Shown here: positions 17,535-26,244 of the stretch, piece after piece | How positions within the stretch are numbered: the first letter of the stretch is position 1 | Layout of the letters: every line of letters starts with the position of its first letter | NCBI GenBank assembly: GCA_031261425.1 | Contig: JAISJR010000073.1 | Location: forward strand, 1 to 62,451 | DNA length: 62,451 nt | DNA from: Planctomycetota bacterium | GTDB taxonomy: Bacteria > Planctomycetota > SZUA-567 | Direction: 5' to 3' | The notes under the pieces: generated by a model | Seen by the model: only the letters and a program-made list of their open reading frames with translations | Databases searched by the model: none | Told to the model about the DNA's origin: nothing | Position numbers and translations under genes: made by a program

Positions 17535-18293
17535 ATGAACAATTATTGGTTGCGTTTTTTCGCGCTGTTGTTAATCGGCGGCTGGCAAAGTTACGGCGGC
17601 GAGGCGCGAGGCGACGCCGGCGATTTATGCGCCGAACTCAAAAAAGTCGAGGAGCCGCCGTGCGTCGAAAAAGCCGCAAAGAAATGCTACGCCACGGTTA
17701 AAGTGCCGGTGACGGTGCAGTTGCCGCCGGTGGCGACGCCAACGCCGAAACCGGTCGCGCCGACGAATTGTCAAATCGTCGAACATAAAGTCCGCACTGT
17801 CAAAACGCCGGTGATTACTTATCAAACCGTCGCCGAATGGGTTGACGCGCCGGTGCTGGAAGAATACGAAGAGAAAGTGGAAATTCACCGCAAAATGAAG
17901 GTGCCGGTTACCGACGAGGTCTGGGATAAAAACCGCGTCGCGGGCAAAAAAACGACCGAGAAAAAAATCGACCGTAACCGCACGGCGGTTTGCGAGGAAG
18001 ACGGACACGGCGCGGTGGTCGCGCAAAAAGGACAGCGCGACGGCTATTACACCGACTATAAAACGGTCAAAAAATATCGCCAAGTGCCGGGCAAGGTGCT
18101 GAAATTTAAGCGGGTGCCGGTAACGGTCGTCGCGGAAAGACCGGAAGCATACACCGAAATCCAAGCGCCGGTCGCCCCGCCGGCTACTCCGGTCGCCGCC
18201 GCGAAAACGAAATATGTGAAACAAAAAGTTCAGGTCGATTGCGCCACGAAAAAATTACCGATTGACTGGAACAGCGCGGTCGCGGCGAAATAG
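17535..18293 (+). CDS. Exported hypothetical protein with VP-rich repeats
   Basis: Not recognised. A 252-residue protein with an N-terminal signal sequence (RFFALLLIGGW) and a region of short beta-strand-like repeats built on KVPVTVQLPP, VRTVKTPVITYQTV, KMKVPVTDEVW, FKRVPVTVVAE. Six or so cysteines are present, including CAEL, CVEK, CYATV, CQIVE. The design resembles the YTVxKP-type repeat proteins common in Planctomycetes, whose function is unknown. Start has AGGAGAA upstream. A strong terminator follows, so it is a monocistronic gene. Confidence 0.75.
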   Translation: MNNYWLRFFALLLIGGWQSYGGEARGDAGDLCAELKKVEEPPCVEKAAKKCYATVKVPVTVQLPPVATPTPKPVAPTNCQIVEHKVRTVKTPVITYQTVAEWVDAPVLEEYEEKVEIHRKMKVPVTDEVWDKNRVAGKKTTEKKIDRNRTAVCEEDGHGAVVAQKGQRDGYYTDYKTVKKYRQVPGKVLKFKRVPVTVVAERPEAYTEIQAPVAPPATPVAAAKTKYVKQKVQVDCATKKLPIDWNSAVAAK

Positions 18294-18331
18294 CGAATAA
18301 TTATTCGCGCGCGCCAAGCGGAACGAGGTGA

Positions 18332-18363
18332 GTATGGACGCGCGCCGCGTCCATACTTTTTTT
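18332..18363 (+). terminator. Rho-independent terminator
   Basis: Stem GTATGGACGCG / CGCGTCCATAC with a three-base loop, then seven T. It ends the transcript of the exported protein. Confidence 0.92.
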
Positions 18364-18465
18364 ATGGCGGGTTCGCGTTAAATAATGTTTGGTAAAACGT
18401 TGGCGAATAGGTATAAAGCGGCGGACAATTAAAGCGAACACCACCTAAATGTAGGAAACAGGTCT

Positions 18466-20289
18466 ATGCCCACCCTCGCCGACCGGCGTCCCGCCGGCAA
18501 ACCAACGCCCGCCGCCGCGCCGGAATCGGAACCGGCGCAACCGCGGGGAATCAACCGCGGCTCGCCGGTCGTGGGCGCGCGGTTGCCGCTCGGCGAAATG
18601 TTGGTCGCGCAGGGCGTCATCACGCGCGCGCAACTCGACGAAGCGTTGGAAGTGCAAGCCAGCGAAGGCGGCAACGTCGGCTTCAATCTGAAAAAACTCG
18701 GCTACTGCACCGACGCCGACGTGTTGTTCGCGCTGGCGCGGCAAGCCGGCATGGACGTGGTTACGTTGCCGGATATGGAAATCCCGCCGGAAATTATCCA
18801 AAAAATTCAGCCGCCGATGCTGGCGGAGACCTACCGCATCATCCCGTTTGAATTTGACGAAGAAGCCAACACCCTGACCGTGGCGATGGCCGACCCGTTG
18901 AATTTGCACGCGCTCGACGAATTGCGGTTTATGCTCAACTGCAACGTCAAGGGCGCGGTGTCCAGCGAAAACGACATTCGCGCGGCGCTCGCGAAATACT
19001 ACGGCAACAACGAAGCCGAAACGTTCGACGGCATCTTGCAAGAGATGGACGAAATCGGCGGCTTGCCCGGCGGTAGCGACGACGAGATGGACATTGCCAA
19101 TTTGGAAAGTTTGGCGAACGCCGCGCCGGTGGTGAAACTACTCAACCTCGTGTTGCTTTCCGGCATTCGCGACCACGCCGCCGACCTGCACTTTGAGCCC
19201 TACGAAGACAGTTTCCGCATTCGCTATCGCGTGGACGGCGCGTTGCTTGAATTGCAAAGTCCGCCGCGCTCGCTCGCGATACCGCTGGCGGTGCGCATCA
19301 AAGTAATGAGTTCGCTGAACATCGCCGAGCGGCGCGTGCCGCAGGACGGCAAAATTTCGCTGAATTTAGGCGGTCGGTCGGTCGATTTGCGCGTTTCAAC
19401 TTTGCCGACGATGTTCGGCGAAAGCATCGTTATCCGTATTCTCGACAAATCGGTGGTGTCGCTCGACATCAACCGTTTGGGGATGGCGGAAGACGTGCTG
19501 AACACTTTTTTGGAGTTAATCAACAAGCCCAACGGCGTGTTGCTCGTAACCGGTCCGACGGGTTCGGGCAAAACGACGACGCTGTATGCGTGTTTGAACG
19601 CGGTCAACGACACGGCGACGAAAATCATCACCACCGAAGACCCGGTCGAATACGAACTCCCCGGCGTGATTCAATGCCCGATTCGCCCCGAAATCGGCGT
19701 AACTTACGCCGCGTGTTTGCGGGCGATTTTGCGGCAGGACCCGGACAAAATTTTGGTCGGCGAAATCCGCGACGTGGAAACGGCGGGCATCGCGATTGAA
19801 GCGGCGCTGACCGGACACTTGGTGTTCAGCACGCTACACACGCAGGACGCGCCCGGCACGGTGGCGCGGTTGGTGGAAATGGGCGTCGAGTCGTATCTGC
19901 TCGCGGCGACGATTGAAGCCGTCGTCGCGCAACGGCTCATCCGGTGCATTTGCCCCGAATGTAAAACGTCCTACAAGCCGAGCGACGCGGAACTTTTGGA
20001 ATTGGGGTTGGAGGCGACGGACGCGGGCGAGCATCGTTTTTATTACGGGCAGGGGTGCGACGCCTGCAAGAAAACCGGCTATCGCGGGCGCAACGCGATT
20101 TACGAAATTATGCGGCTGAACTCGCATTTGCGGGAATTTATCATCAACAAACGGTCAACCGAAGTCCTGCGACAGGCGGCGGTGGAGTCGGGAATGTCCA
20201 CGCTCCGCCGCTCCGGCTTGCAAAAGGTCTTCGACGGCATCACGACCATCGACGAAATCGTGCGGGAAACGTCAGGCGGCGACGAATAG
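18466..20289 (+). CDS. GspE/PilB-type secretion ATPase
   Basis: A 607-residue hexameric traffic ATPase that powers type II secretion or type IV pilus assembly. Residues about 40-190 are a MshEN/GspE N-terminal domain (LGEMLVAQGVITRAQLDEAL). The core has Walker A GPTGSGKTTTLYA (about 362-374), the Asp box, Walker B ILVGEIRD, a His box and the tetracysteine zinc motif CPEC...CDACKKTGYRGR before the C-terminus. Start has AGGAAACAGG upstream. It is not linked to other gsp/pil genes here, but pseudopilins at 0.1 and 45 kb are likely clients. It differs clearly from the CpaF-type ATPases of the Tad locus. Confidence 0.93.
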   Translation: MPTLADRRPAGKPTPAAAPESEPAQPRGINRGSPVVGARLPLGEMLVAQGVITRAQLDEALEVQASEGGNVGFNLKKLGYCTDADVLFALARQAGMDVVTLPDMEIPPEIIQKIQPPMLAETYRIIPFEFDEEANTLTVAMADPLNLHALDELRFMLNCNVKGAVSSENDIRAALAKYYGNNEAETFDGILQEMDEIGGLPGGSDDEMDIANLESLANAAPVVKLLNLVLLSGIRDHAADLHFEPYEDSFRIRYRVDGALLELQSPPRSLAIPLAVRIKVMSSLNIAERRVPQDGKISLNLGGRSVDLRVSTLPTMFGESIVIRILDKSVVSLDINRLGMAEDVLNTFLELINKPNGVLLVTGPTGSGKTTTLYACLNAVNDTATKIITTEDPVEYELPGVIQCPIRPEIGVTYAACLRAILRQDPDKILVGEIRDVETAGIAIEAALTGHLVFSTLHTQDAPGTVARLVEMGVESYLLAATIEAVVAQRLIRCICPECKTSYKPSDAELLELGLEATDAGEHRFYYGQGCDACKKTGYRGRNAIYEIMRLNSHLREFIINKRSTEVLRQAAVESGMSTLRRSGLQKVFDGITTIDEIVRETSGGDE

Positions 20290-20320
20290 AAAATTCACAA
20301 TTAACAATTGTGGGGTTTGG
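20290..20320. repeat. AATTRAC-type array, short
   Basis: AAAATTCACAATTAACAATT followed by GTGGGGTTT, the left arm of a heptamer element, between gspE and waaA. Confidence 0.55.
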
Positions 20321-20345
20321 TTTTTCAAAATTGATGTTAATTAAA

Positions 20346-21659
20346 ATGTCATACCTCAACTCATTTTTATCGGCTCTCGTCGCCGCCGCGTATCGCGTGT
20401 TCGCGCCGTTGGCGTTTCGGCTGTATCTGCTTCGCCACCCGCGCAAATACGGCGACCGGAAAAGCGAAAAATTCGGGCACGCGCCGTTGCGCGACGCTTC
20501 GCGCCCGTGCCTGCTCGTCCACGCCGTTTCGGTCGGCGAGGCGCTGGCGGCGCAAAGCATCGTCGAAGAATTTTCCGCGCGACATTCCGATTGGGACGTG
20601 TTCGTTTCCGTCGGCACCGCCACGGCGCGCGAAGTCGCGGCGAAAAAATTCGGCGCCCACCGCGTCGCCTATTATCCGCTCGACGGCGACGCTTGGGTCG
20701 AACGCTTTTTCTCGCGCCTGCGCCCCCGCGCCGTCGTTTTAATGGAACTCGAAATCTGGCCCCTCTTTTTGTATCACGCCGAACTCTGCCGCGTGCCGGT
20801 CGTCGTCGCGAACGCGCGGATAACCGCCAAAAGCGCGGCGCAATACGCCCGTCTTGCCCGTTACGAATTTTTGCGGCGGTGGCTGGTTTGGGCGTTTAAC
20901 GCGCCGGCGGCGTGGTTGGCGCAGACCGCCGAATACGCCGAGCGGCTGAAAAGCGCCGGCGTCGAAGCGGCGAAAATCCGCGTCAACGGCAACGTCAAAT
21001 TCGACCAAATTCCCACGCTTCTCCAACCGGAAATCGCCGCGCAATACCGGCGTTTATTAAAAGTCGAAACGCGCTTGCTCGTCGCGGGAAGCACGCACCG
21101 CGGCGAAGACGAAACGTTGCTCGCGGTCTGGCAACAATTGCGCGGCGAAATTCCGGCGTTGAAATTGCTTATCGCCCCGCGCCATCCCGAACGGGTCGGC
21201 GAAGTCGTCGCGCGGGCGGGCGCTTACGGAAAAGTTTTGCGCCGGAGTCAAATCGACGAAAGCGCGGACGAGGCGGAAATTATCGTCGTCGATACGTTGG
21301 GGGAACTCGCGAAATTTTACGCGGCGGCGGACGCGGTGTTTGTCGGCGGCACGTTAATTCCGCGCGGCGGGCAAAATATGGCGGAGCCGTGCGGCTTGGC
21401 GAAACCGACGGTCATCGGCGACAGTTATTTCAATTTCGCCGAAACCGTCGCGGCGTTGCGGGACGCGGACGCGATAACGATTGTGCCGGTCGCGGCGGAA
21501 AATTTGACCGGCGAGGTCTTGGTCGAGCGACTGACCGGCGCGTTGCGCGAAGCGCTGTCGTCCGCGCGGGGCGCCCGCGCCCGCGCCGCCTTGCTGGCGT
21601 TGCAGGGCGCGAGCCGCCGCGTGGTCGAGGTGGTGGAGGAGGTCATCGTTAAACGCTAA
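20346..21659 (+). CDS. waaA: 3-deoxy-D-manno-octulosonic acid transferase
   Basis: A 437-residue GT30 enzyme (WaaA/KdtA) that adds Kdo from CMP-Kdo to lipid A precursor at the inner membrane. The N-terminal membrane anchor is followed by HAVSVGEALAAQ (with the catalytic Glu of the SVGE motif), VSVGTATAREVA, MELEIWP and GNVKFDQ; the C-terminal donor site has PRHPERV, FVGGTLIPRGGQNMAEP. Starts at 20346 or, in the same frame, 20334; neither has a strong ribosome-binding site. It shows that the organism makes a Kdo-type lipopolysaccharide. It follows gspE in the same direction with a repeat between. Confidence 0.94.
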   Translation: MSYLNSFLSALVAAAYRVFAPLAFRLYLLRHPRKYGDRKSEKFGHAPLRDASRPCLLVHAVSVGEALAAQSIVEEFSARHSDWDVFVSVGTATAREVAAKKFGAHRVAYYPLDGDAWVERFFSRLRPRAVVLMELEIWPLFLYHAELCRVPVVVANARITAKSAAQYARLARYEFLRRWLVWAFNAPAAWLAQTAEYAERLKSAGVEAAKIRVNGNVKFDQIPTLLQPEIAAQYRRLLKVETRLLVAGSTHRGEDETLLAVWQQLRGEIPALKLLIAPRHPERVGEVVARAGAYGKVLRRSQIDESADEAEIIVVDTLGELAKFYAAADAVFVGGTLIPRGGQNMAEPCGLAKPTVIGDSYFNFAETVAALRDADAITIVPVAAENLTGEVLVERLTGALREALSSARGARARAALLALQGASRRVVEVVEEVIVKR

Positions 21660-21704
21660 TTAAATACTCGTGTTACACGATTTTGATAATTTATTCCGGC
21701 AGTG

Positions 21705-22008
21705 TCGCCCCGCAGGGGCGGCGCGTAACAGCCCAGCGCAACGCGCTGGGTAAAAAATCGCCCACAAAAATACGCGCCCTGTAAGGGCAATGCCGGAAAT
21801 TTCCATTGCTCTTACAGAGCGCCGATGTTTTTCCGGCAATGCCAACCCAGCCCGCCGGGAAATCGATACCGCCGATTTTCCTTTGGGCTGGGCTGTTACG
21901 CTCTGCCGCTTCGCGGCGACGGTCGGAAAAATCACCACCGCCGTCAGTCCGGCAAACCGCGCCGGACTGACGGCGGATAGTCCGCCCCAGCCCCTCCGTA
22001 GAGGGGAA
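21705..22008. repeat. Family C composite element (C3)
   Basis: Inner part: CAGCCCAGCGCAACGCGCTG, GCGCCCTGTAAGGGCAATG, then CATTGCTCTTACAGAGCGCC and CCTTTGGGCTGGGCTGTTAC in inverted order. Right outer part: GCGGATAGTCCGCCCCAGCC and CCCTCCGTAGAGGGG. The left outer arm is missing. Confidence 0.8.
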
Positions 22009-22074
22009 TAAATTTGCCGCGTCGTTGGCGCGACGATTGGAAATTATCACCAAATCAAAAACCGAGGAACTTTT

Positions 22075-22641
22075 ATGCCTGACCGCTTGTCGTCAACCAA
22101 GATAATTTTCATCGCGCTGTTGTTTGTCGCCGGCGCGGTCATTCCGTTTTCGCCGGTGAAATATGTGGTGGAGCCGGCGTCGTTCACGCTCGCTTGTCAT
22201 ACGCCGATTTTTATCGCGATGTTTATTTCGCCCCTCGCCGCGTTGACGGTCGCCGCCGGCACCACGCTCGGTTTTGTTATCGGCGATTTTCCCGCGGTGA
22301 TTATTTTACGCGCCGCGTCCCACGGCATTTTTGCTCTGCTTGGCGCGTGGTATTTGCAATACCAGCCGGGCATTTTGGCGTCGTTTTTCCGCGCGCAATT
22401 ATTTTCGCTGGTTATCGGGATAATTCACGCCTGGTGCGAAGTTACCGTGGTCTGCTTTTTTTATATGGACGACAACACGTCCGGCGCTTTCACCTCCGTC
22501 CCCTCGATATTGCTGTTGGTCGGACTGTGCGGCTTGGCGCACAGTATGATAGATTTCGCGCTGGCGTTGGCGGCGCTTAAATTGCTCGCGGCGTCGAAAA
22601 AATTGGCGCCGATTTTTGTTGCCGGCAAATCCCCGGAATGA
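22075..22641 (+). CDS. Integral membrane protein, ECF S-component-like
   Basis: A 188-residue protein with five to six membrane helices: residues about 8-27, 40-58, 60-82, 84-100, 108-130 and 142-170. The short, Ala/Gly-rich first helices with PIFIAMFISPLAALTVAAGT and small size resemble substrate-capture (S) components of energy-coupling-factor vitamin importers. No shared T/A ATPase genes are adjacent, which is normal for group II ECF systems. The resemblance is in pattern only; substrate unknown. Start has GAGGAA upstream. Followed by an AATTCGTG array and the second sensor kinase. Confidence 0.5.
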   Translation: MPDRLSSTKIIFIALLFVAGAVIPFSPVKYVVEPASFTLACHTPIFIAMFISPLAALTVAAGTTLGFVIGDFPAVIILRAASHGIFALLGAWYLQYQPGILASFFRAQLFSLVIGIIHAWCEVTVVCFFYMDDNTSGAFTSVPSILLLVGLCGLAHSMIDFALALAALKLLAASKKLAPIFVAGKSPE

Positions 22642-22654
22642 AGAACCAAGGACT

Positions 22655-22722
22655 TTTTTGTCCACGAATTACACGAATTACACGAAATCGGGTTAATTCG
22701 TCTAATTCGTGGACGAATTTCT
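22655..22722. repeat. AATTCGTG/CACGAATT-type opposed arrays
   Basis: CACGAATTACACGAATTACA on the left and GGTTAATTCGTCTAATTCGT on the right form an imperfect inverted repeat. Confidence 0.7.
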
Positions 22723-22749
22723 TACTCTTGTAACGCCAATCGAAAAAAG

Positions 22750-25485
22750 ATGGAAAAAAACGTGTCTATTCGCCTCCGCGTAATTTTGGTTATCTCGCTC
22801 ATCGCCGCCGCCGTCATTATTTTCGGCATCGGCGGCGGGTTGTCTTTTGTCTTGTGGCACTTTGAAAAGACCATCGCCAACGATATGACCGGCATCGCGA
22901 ACATCGCCGACCGGTTGGTTACCGCCGAGATTGACCTGCTCAAAGCCGACGCCGCCATCGCGGCGCGGAATCTCGCCAACACTCCCGACGCGCAATTGCC
23001 CCGGTCTTTGGCGGAGCAGGACGCCCTTTACGACCATTTCATCGGGCTGACGGTTTTCGACCGCCAGGGAATTGTGGCGAAGACGGGACACGCCGCGACC
23101 GCCGCCGCGTTAATCGACAACGAATATATGCAACGCGCTTTCGCCGGCGAAACGGTCATTTCCACGACCCGCCGCGCCGCCGGCGGCGCGTTGGTGTTGA
23201 ACGTCGCGGCGCCGCTCGCGGACGGACGGGTGTTGTCCGCGACCGTTCCCGGAATGTTTTTCAGCGAGGTCGTCGCCGGTTGCCGGGTCTGGGATACCGG
23301 CAACATCTTTATGTTGGACGCGGAAGGCACGGTTATCGCCAGCGTCCGCGAGAGCGCGGTGAAAAACCGGCGCAACCTTACCCGCAAAATGGAGAACGAC
23401 CGGCAAACGGACGAGCGCCTCTTCGCGCTCGCCCGCGAGATGGTCAAGGGGCGCGCGGGCAAGGGCTTGTTCGCCGTGGACGGCAAAGAGCGGTATTGCG
23501 TCTATCTGCCGGTTACCGGCTCCAAAGCCGGCTGGACGCTGGGCGTGGTCGCGCCGCTCGCGGAAAGCCCCCTGCGCCGGATGCGCGCCGGTTTGTTGAT
23601 TGTCGGCGGCGTGTGTTTGACGCTCGGCATCGTCGTCGCGATTTTCGCGTCCGCCGTCATCCTCGAGCGACCGTATAAAACCGCCAACGAGTTGCTCGCG
23701 CGGTTGGAGAAAAACAACGAACTGCTTTACGCCATCAACGACACGGCGGCGATATTGCTGAAAACCGGCGCCGGCAGTTTCACCAGCGACCTGTGGAATT
23801 GTATGAACCGCGTCGCGCAGTGCGCCGACGTTGACCGGGTGCGCATTTGGCAAAACCACGAGACGGACGGGGAGTTGTATTGCTCGGAATTGTTTGAGTG
23901 GTCGGGCGAGGTGGAGGCGCAGACCGGCAAGAAAATTGTGATTGACGTTTCCTATCGCCGCCAGATTCCGGGGTGGCAGGAAAAACTGTCCGCCGGCGTT
24001 TGCATCAATAGTCCGGTCAACGCGCTCTCGCCGGCGGAACAGGCGCAATTGTTGCCGCAGGGGGTGGTTTCGCTGTTGGTGATACCGGTGTTTTCGCAGG
24101 AGCGTTTCTGGGGCTTTGTCTCTTTTGACGATTGCCGTCAGGCGCGCGTGTTTTCCGCCGACGAAGAGAAATTGTTGCGCTCGGCGGGCGGGGTTATGGT
24201 TAACGCCATTTTGCGCAATCAGGCAACCCTCGACCTCATTCGGGCGCGGGAGGACGTCGCCGCCGCGGCGCAAGCGAAAACCGATTTTTTAGCCAATGTC
24301 AGCCACGAAATGCGCACGCCGCTCAACGCGATTATCGGGCTGTCGGAGTTGACGTTGGACGAGGAAAGCGGCGCCGACGCGCGGGAAAATTTGGAGAGAA
24401 TAAATAGTTCGGGAATGATGTTGCTCGGTCTGGTCAACGACATTCTGGACATCTCGAAAATCGAAGCCGGAAAATTAAAACTCGTGCCGGTCGCCTACGA
24501 TACGCCGAGTTTAATCAACGACACGGTTATGCTGAACCTCGTGCGGCTCGGCTCGAGACCCATTACTTTTAATCTCGACATCGACGCGACCTTGCCCGCG
24601 GTGTTGATTGGGGACGAACTGCGCGTCAAACAAATTTTCAACAATCTGCTCAGCAACGCTTTCAAATACACGGAAAACGGCAAGGTGGATTGGCGCCTGA
24701 CCTGCGAGAACGACGGCGAAAACGTGTGGCTGGTTTCGACGGTGCGCGACACCGGCATCGGCATCCGCGAGAAAGAACAGGGCGACCTTTTTACCAAATA
24801 CATGCAGGCGGACACCAAGCGCAACCGCGAAATCGAAGGCACGGGCTTGGGGCTTCCCATCGTCAAGAATATGGTGGAGATGATGGATGGCAGTATCGCC
24901 GTCGAAAGCGAATACGGCAAAGGGAGCGCCTTTACGATTCGCCTGAAACAGGGTTGGGCGAGCGACGCCCCCATCGGCGGGGACACGGTCGAAAATCTGA
25001 AAAGTTTTCGCTACGTGAAAAATAAGCGCGACCGGCACGCCAATTTGGCGCGGGCGCATCTTCCTTACGCCAAAGTGTTGGTCGTGGACGACGTGTCGAT
25101 GAATTTGGTGGTGGCGCGGGGTTTGATGAACGCCTACGGCATGCAAACCGACTGCGTGTCCGACGGACCCGCCGCGATTGATTTAATCCGCGCGGCGAAA
25201 GTAAAATACAACGCGATTTTTATGGACCATATGATGCCGGGAATGGACGGCATCGAAACCGCCCGCGTCATTCGGCAGGAAATCGGGACGGATTACGCGA
25301 AAAATATCCCGATTATCGTCCTCACCGCCAACGCGATTGCCGGCAACGAAGAGATGTTCCTGCGTAGCGGCTTTCAGGCGTTTCTCGCCAAACCCATCGA
25401 CCTGATGCAACTGGATATGGTCATCAACCGCTATGTGCGCGACGCCGAATTGGAACGGGAGTTGGCGGGAAATAAGTCCGCTTAA
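22750..25485 (+). CDS. Membrane hybrid sensor histidine kinase
   Basis: A 911-residue sensor. Membrane helix 1 (about 8-32), an extracytoplasmic cache-like domain (about 35-275, with FDRQGIVAKTG and MLDAEGTVIASVRES), helix 2 (about 278-302), a GAF-like domain (about 330-490), HisKA with His519 in VSHEMRTPLN, HATPase_c (NLLSNAFKYT, DTGIGI, GTGLGLPI) and a C-terminal receiver with Asp826 in IFMDHMMPGMDG. It senses a periplasmic ligand and passes phosphate within the same chain. No HPt or partner regulator is adjacent. Start has only a weak A/G-rich site; the first Met is kept because the helix begins just after it. Confidence 0.93.
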   Translation: MEKNVSIRLRVILVISLIAAAVIIFGIGGGLSFVLWHFEKTIANDMTGIANIADRLVTAEIDLLKADAAIAARNLANTPDAQLPRSLAEQDALYDHFIGLTVFDRQGIVAKTGHAATAAALIDNEYMQRAFAGETVISTTRRAAGGALVLNVAAPLADGRVLSATVPGMFFSEVVAGCRVWDTGNIFMLDAEGTVIASVRESAVKNRRNLTRKMENDRQTDERLFALAREMVKGRAGKGLFAVDGKERYCVYLPVTGSKAGWTLGVVAPLAESPLRRMRAGLLIVGGVCLTLGIVVAIFASAVILERPYKTANELLARLEKNNELLYAINDTAAILLKTGAGSFTSDLWNCMNRVAQCADVDRVRIWQNHETDGELYCSELFEWSGEVEAQTGKKIVIDVSYRRQIPGWQEKLSAGVCINSPVNALSPAEQAQLLPQGVVSLLVIPVFSQERFWGFVSFDDCRQARVFSADEEKLLRSAGGVMVNAILRNQATLDLIRAREDVAAAAQAKTDFLANVSHEMRTPLNAIIGLSELTLDEESGADARENLERINSSGMMLLGLVNDILDISKIEAGKLKLVPVAYDTPSLINDTVMLNLVRLGSRPITFNLDIDATLPAVLIGDELRVKQIFNNLLSNAFKYTENGKVDWRLTCENDGENVWLVSTVRDTGIGIREKEQGDLFTKYMQADTKRNREIEGTGLGLPIVKNMVEMMDGSIAVESEYGKGSAFTIRLKQGWASDAPIGGDTVENLKSFRYVKNKRDRHANLARAHLPYAKVLVVDDVSMNLVVARGLMNAYGMQTDCVSDGPAAIDLIRAAKVKYNAIFMDHMMPGMDGIETARVIRQEIGTDYAKNIPIIVLTANAIAGNEEMFLRSGFQAFLAKPIDLMQLDMVINRYVRDAELERELAGNKSA

Positions 25486-25623
25486 TTCCCCTCGGCGGCG
25501 GGGCGGCGGTTTTGATAAATCATTCCGCTAAACGGTTCTATTTTTTAGCCGGCAATCGTCGCGTTGACGGTCGGTCGAAGGTTGACCGGACCACGACGTT
25601 TTCTACCATCGGTCGAAACTGTT

Positions 25624-25652
25624 GAGCCGCGATGGTCGCGGTTCATTTTTTT
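25624..25652 (+). terminator. Intrinsic terminator or attenuator before dfx
   Basis: Nine-pair stem GAGCCGCGA / TCGCGGTTC with loop TGG, followed by ATTTTTTT. It lies after the kinase gene but only about 30 bases before the desulfoferrodoxin start, so it could end the upstream transcript or act on the dfx leader. Confidence 0.75.
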
Positions 25653-25684
25653 CGGGATGTTCACCGCCCCAAAAGGAGAATCCA

Positions 25685-26068
25685 ATGGCAGAACCAAAAT
25701 TTTATCGTTGCGAGTTGTGCGGGAATTTGGTGGGTTTAATTCACAACGGCGGCGGACCGCTCGTTTGTTGCGGCAAGCCGATGACGGAACTCAAAGCCAA
25801 CACCACCGACGCGGCGCAGGAAAAACACGTGCCGGTCGTCGAACGGCGCGGCGACGAACTGACGGTTAAAGTCGGGAGCGTCCCGCACCCGATGACGGCG
25901 GAACATTCGATTCAATGGCTTTACGTGCAAACGGCGAACGGCGGGCAACGGCGCAATCTCGCGGTCGGCGCCGCGCCGGAGGCGAAATTCAACGTCGCCG
26001 CCGACCAACCGACGGCGGTCTATGAGTATTGCAACCTGCACGGTTTGTGGAAAAAAGAAATTGCGTAA
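25685..26068 (+). CDS. dfx: Desulfoferrodoxin (superoxide reductase)
   Basis: A 127-residue two-domain iron protein that reduces superoxide to hydrogen peroxide in anaerobes. The N-terminal rubredoxin-like domain has CELC (residues 9-12) and VCCGKPM for Center I. The C-terminal domain has the Center II ligands in KHVPVV, HPMTAEHSIQW and the final CNLHG. All ligands are in place, so it is a class I (2Fe) enzyme. Start at 25685 (MAEPKFYRC) is set by AAGGAGA; the longer reading is a spurious extension. Single gene between a terminator and a family A palindrome. Confidence 0.96.
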   Translation: MAEPKFYRCELCGNLVGLIHNGGGPLVCCGKPMTELKANTTDAAQEKHVPVVERRGDELTVKVGSVPHPMTAEHSIQWLYVQTANGGQRRNLAVGAAPEAKFNVAADQPTAVYEYCNLHGLWKKEIA

Positions 26069-26103
26069 AGAAGTTGTCGCCAAGCGTGATTGCTTTATCG
26101 GTT

Positions 26104-26151
26104 GCTCTATTCAATTGCCACGCCCTTTAGGGCGTGGCAATTGAATAGAGC
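26104..26151. repeat. Family A palindrome, minimal form (A3)
   Basis: A near-perfect 48-base palindrome: GCTCTATTCAATTGCCACGC and its complement around CCTTTAGG. Confidence 0.9.
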
Positions 26152-26244
26152 ATTTTCAATTGATGTTTCTCTGTGTCCTCTATGTCTCTGCGAGAAACAA
26201 AAAAAATTAAAAAAAACGGTGATTAACCGCCATCCCCCGCCCCT

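Noticed and set aside
20055-20345. N-terminal extension of WaaA overlapping gspE
   Set aside because: Arg-rich nonsense in another frame of gspE; the family N-terminus starts at MSYLN or MLIKMSY.
23110-24273. 387-codon minus-strand frame opposite the second histidine kinase
   Set aside because: Shadow frame; the kinase domains on the plus strand account for the sequence.
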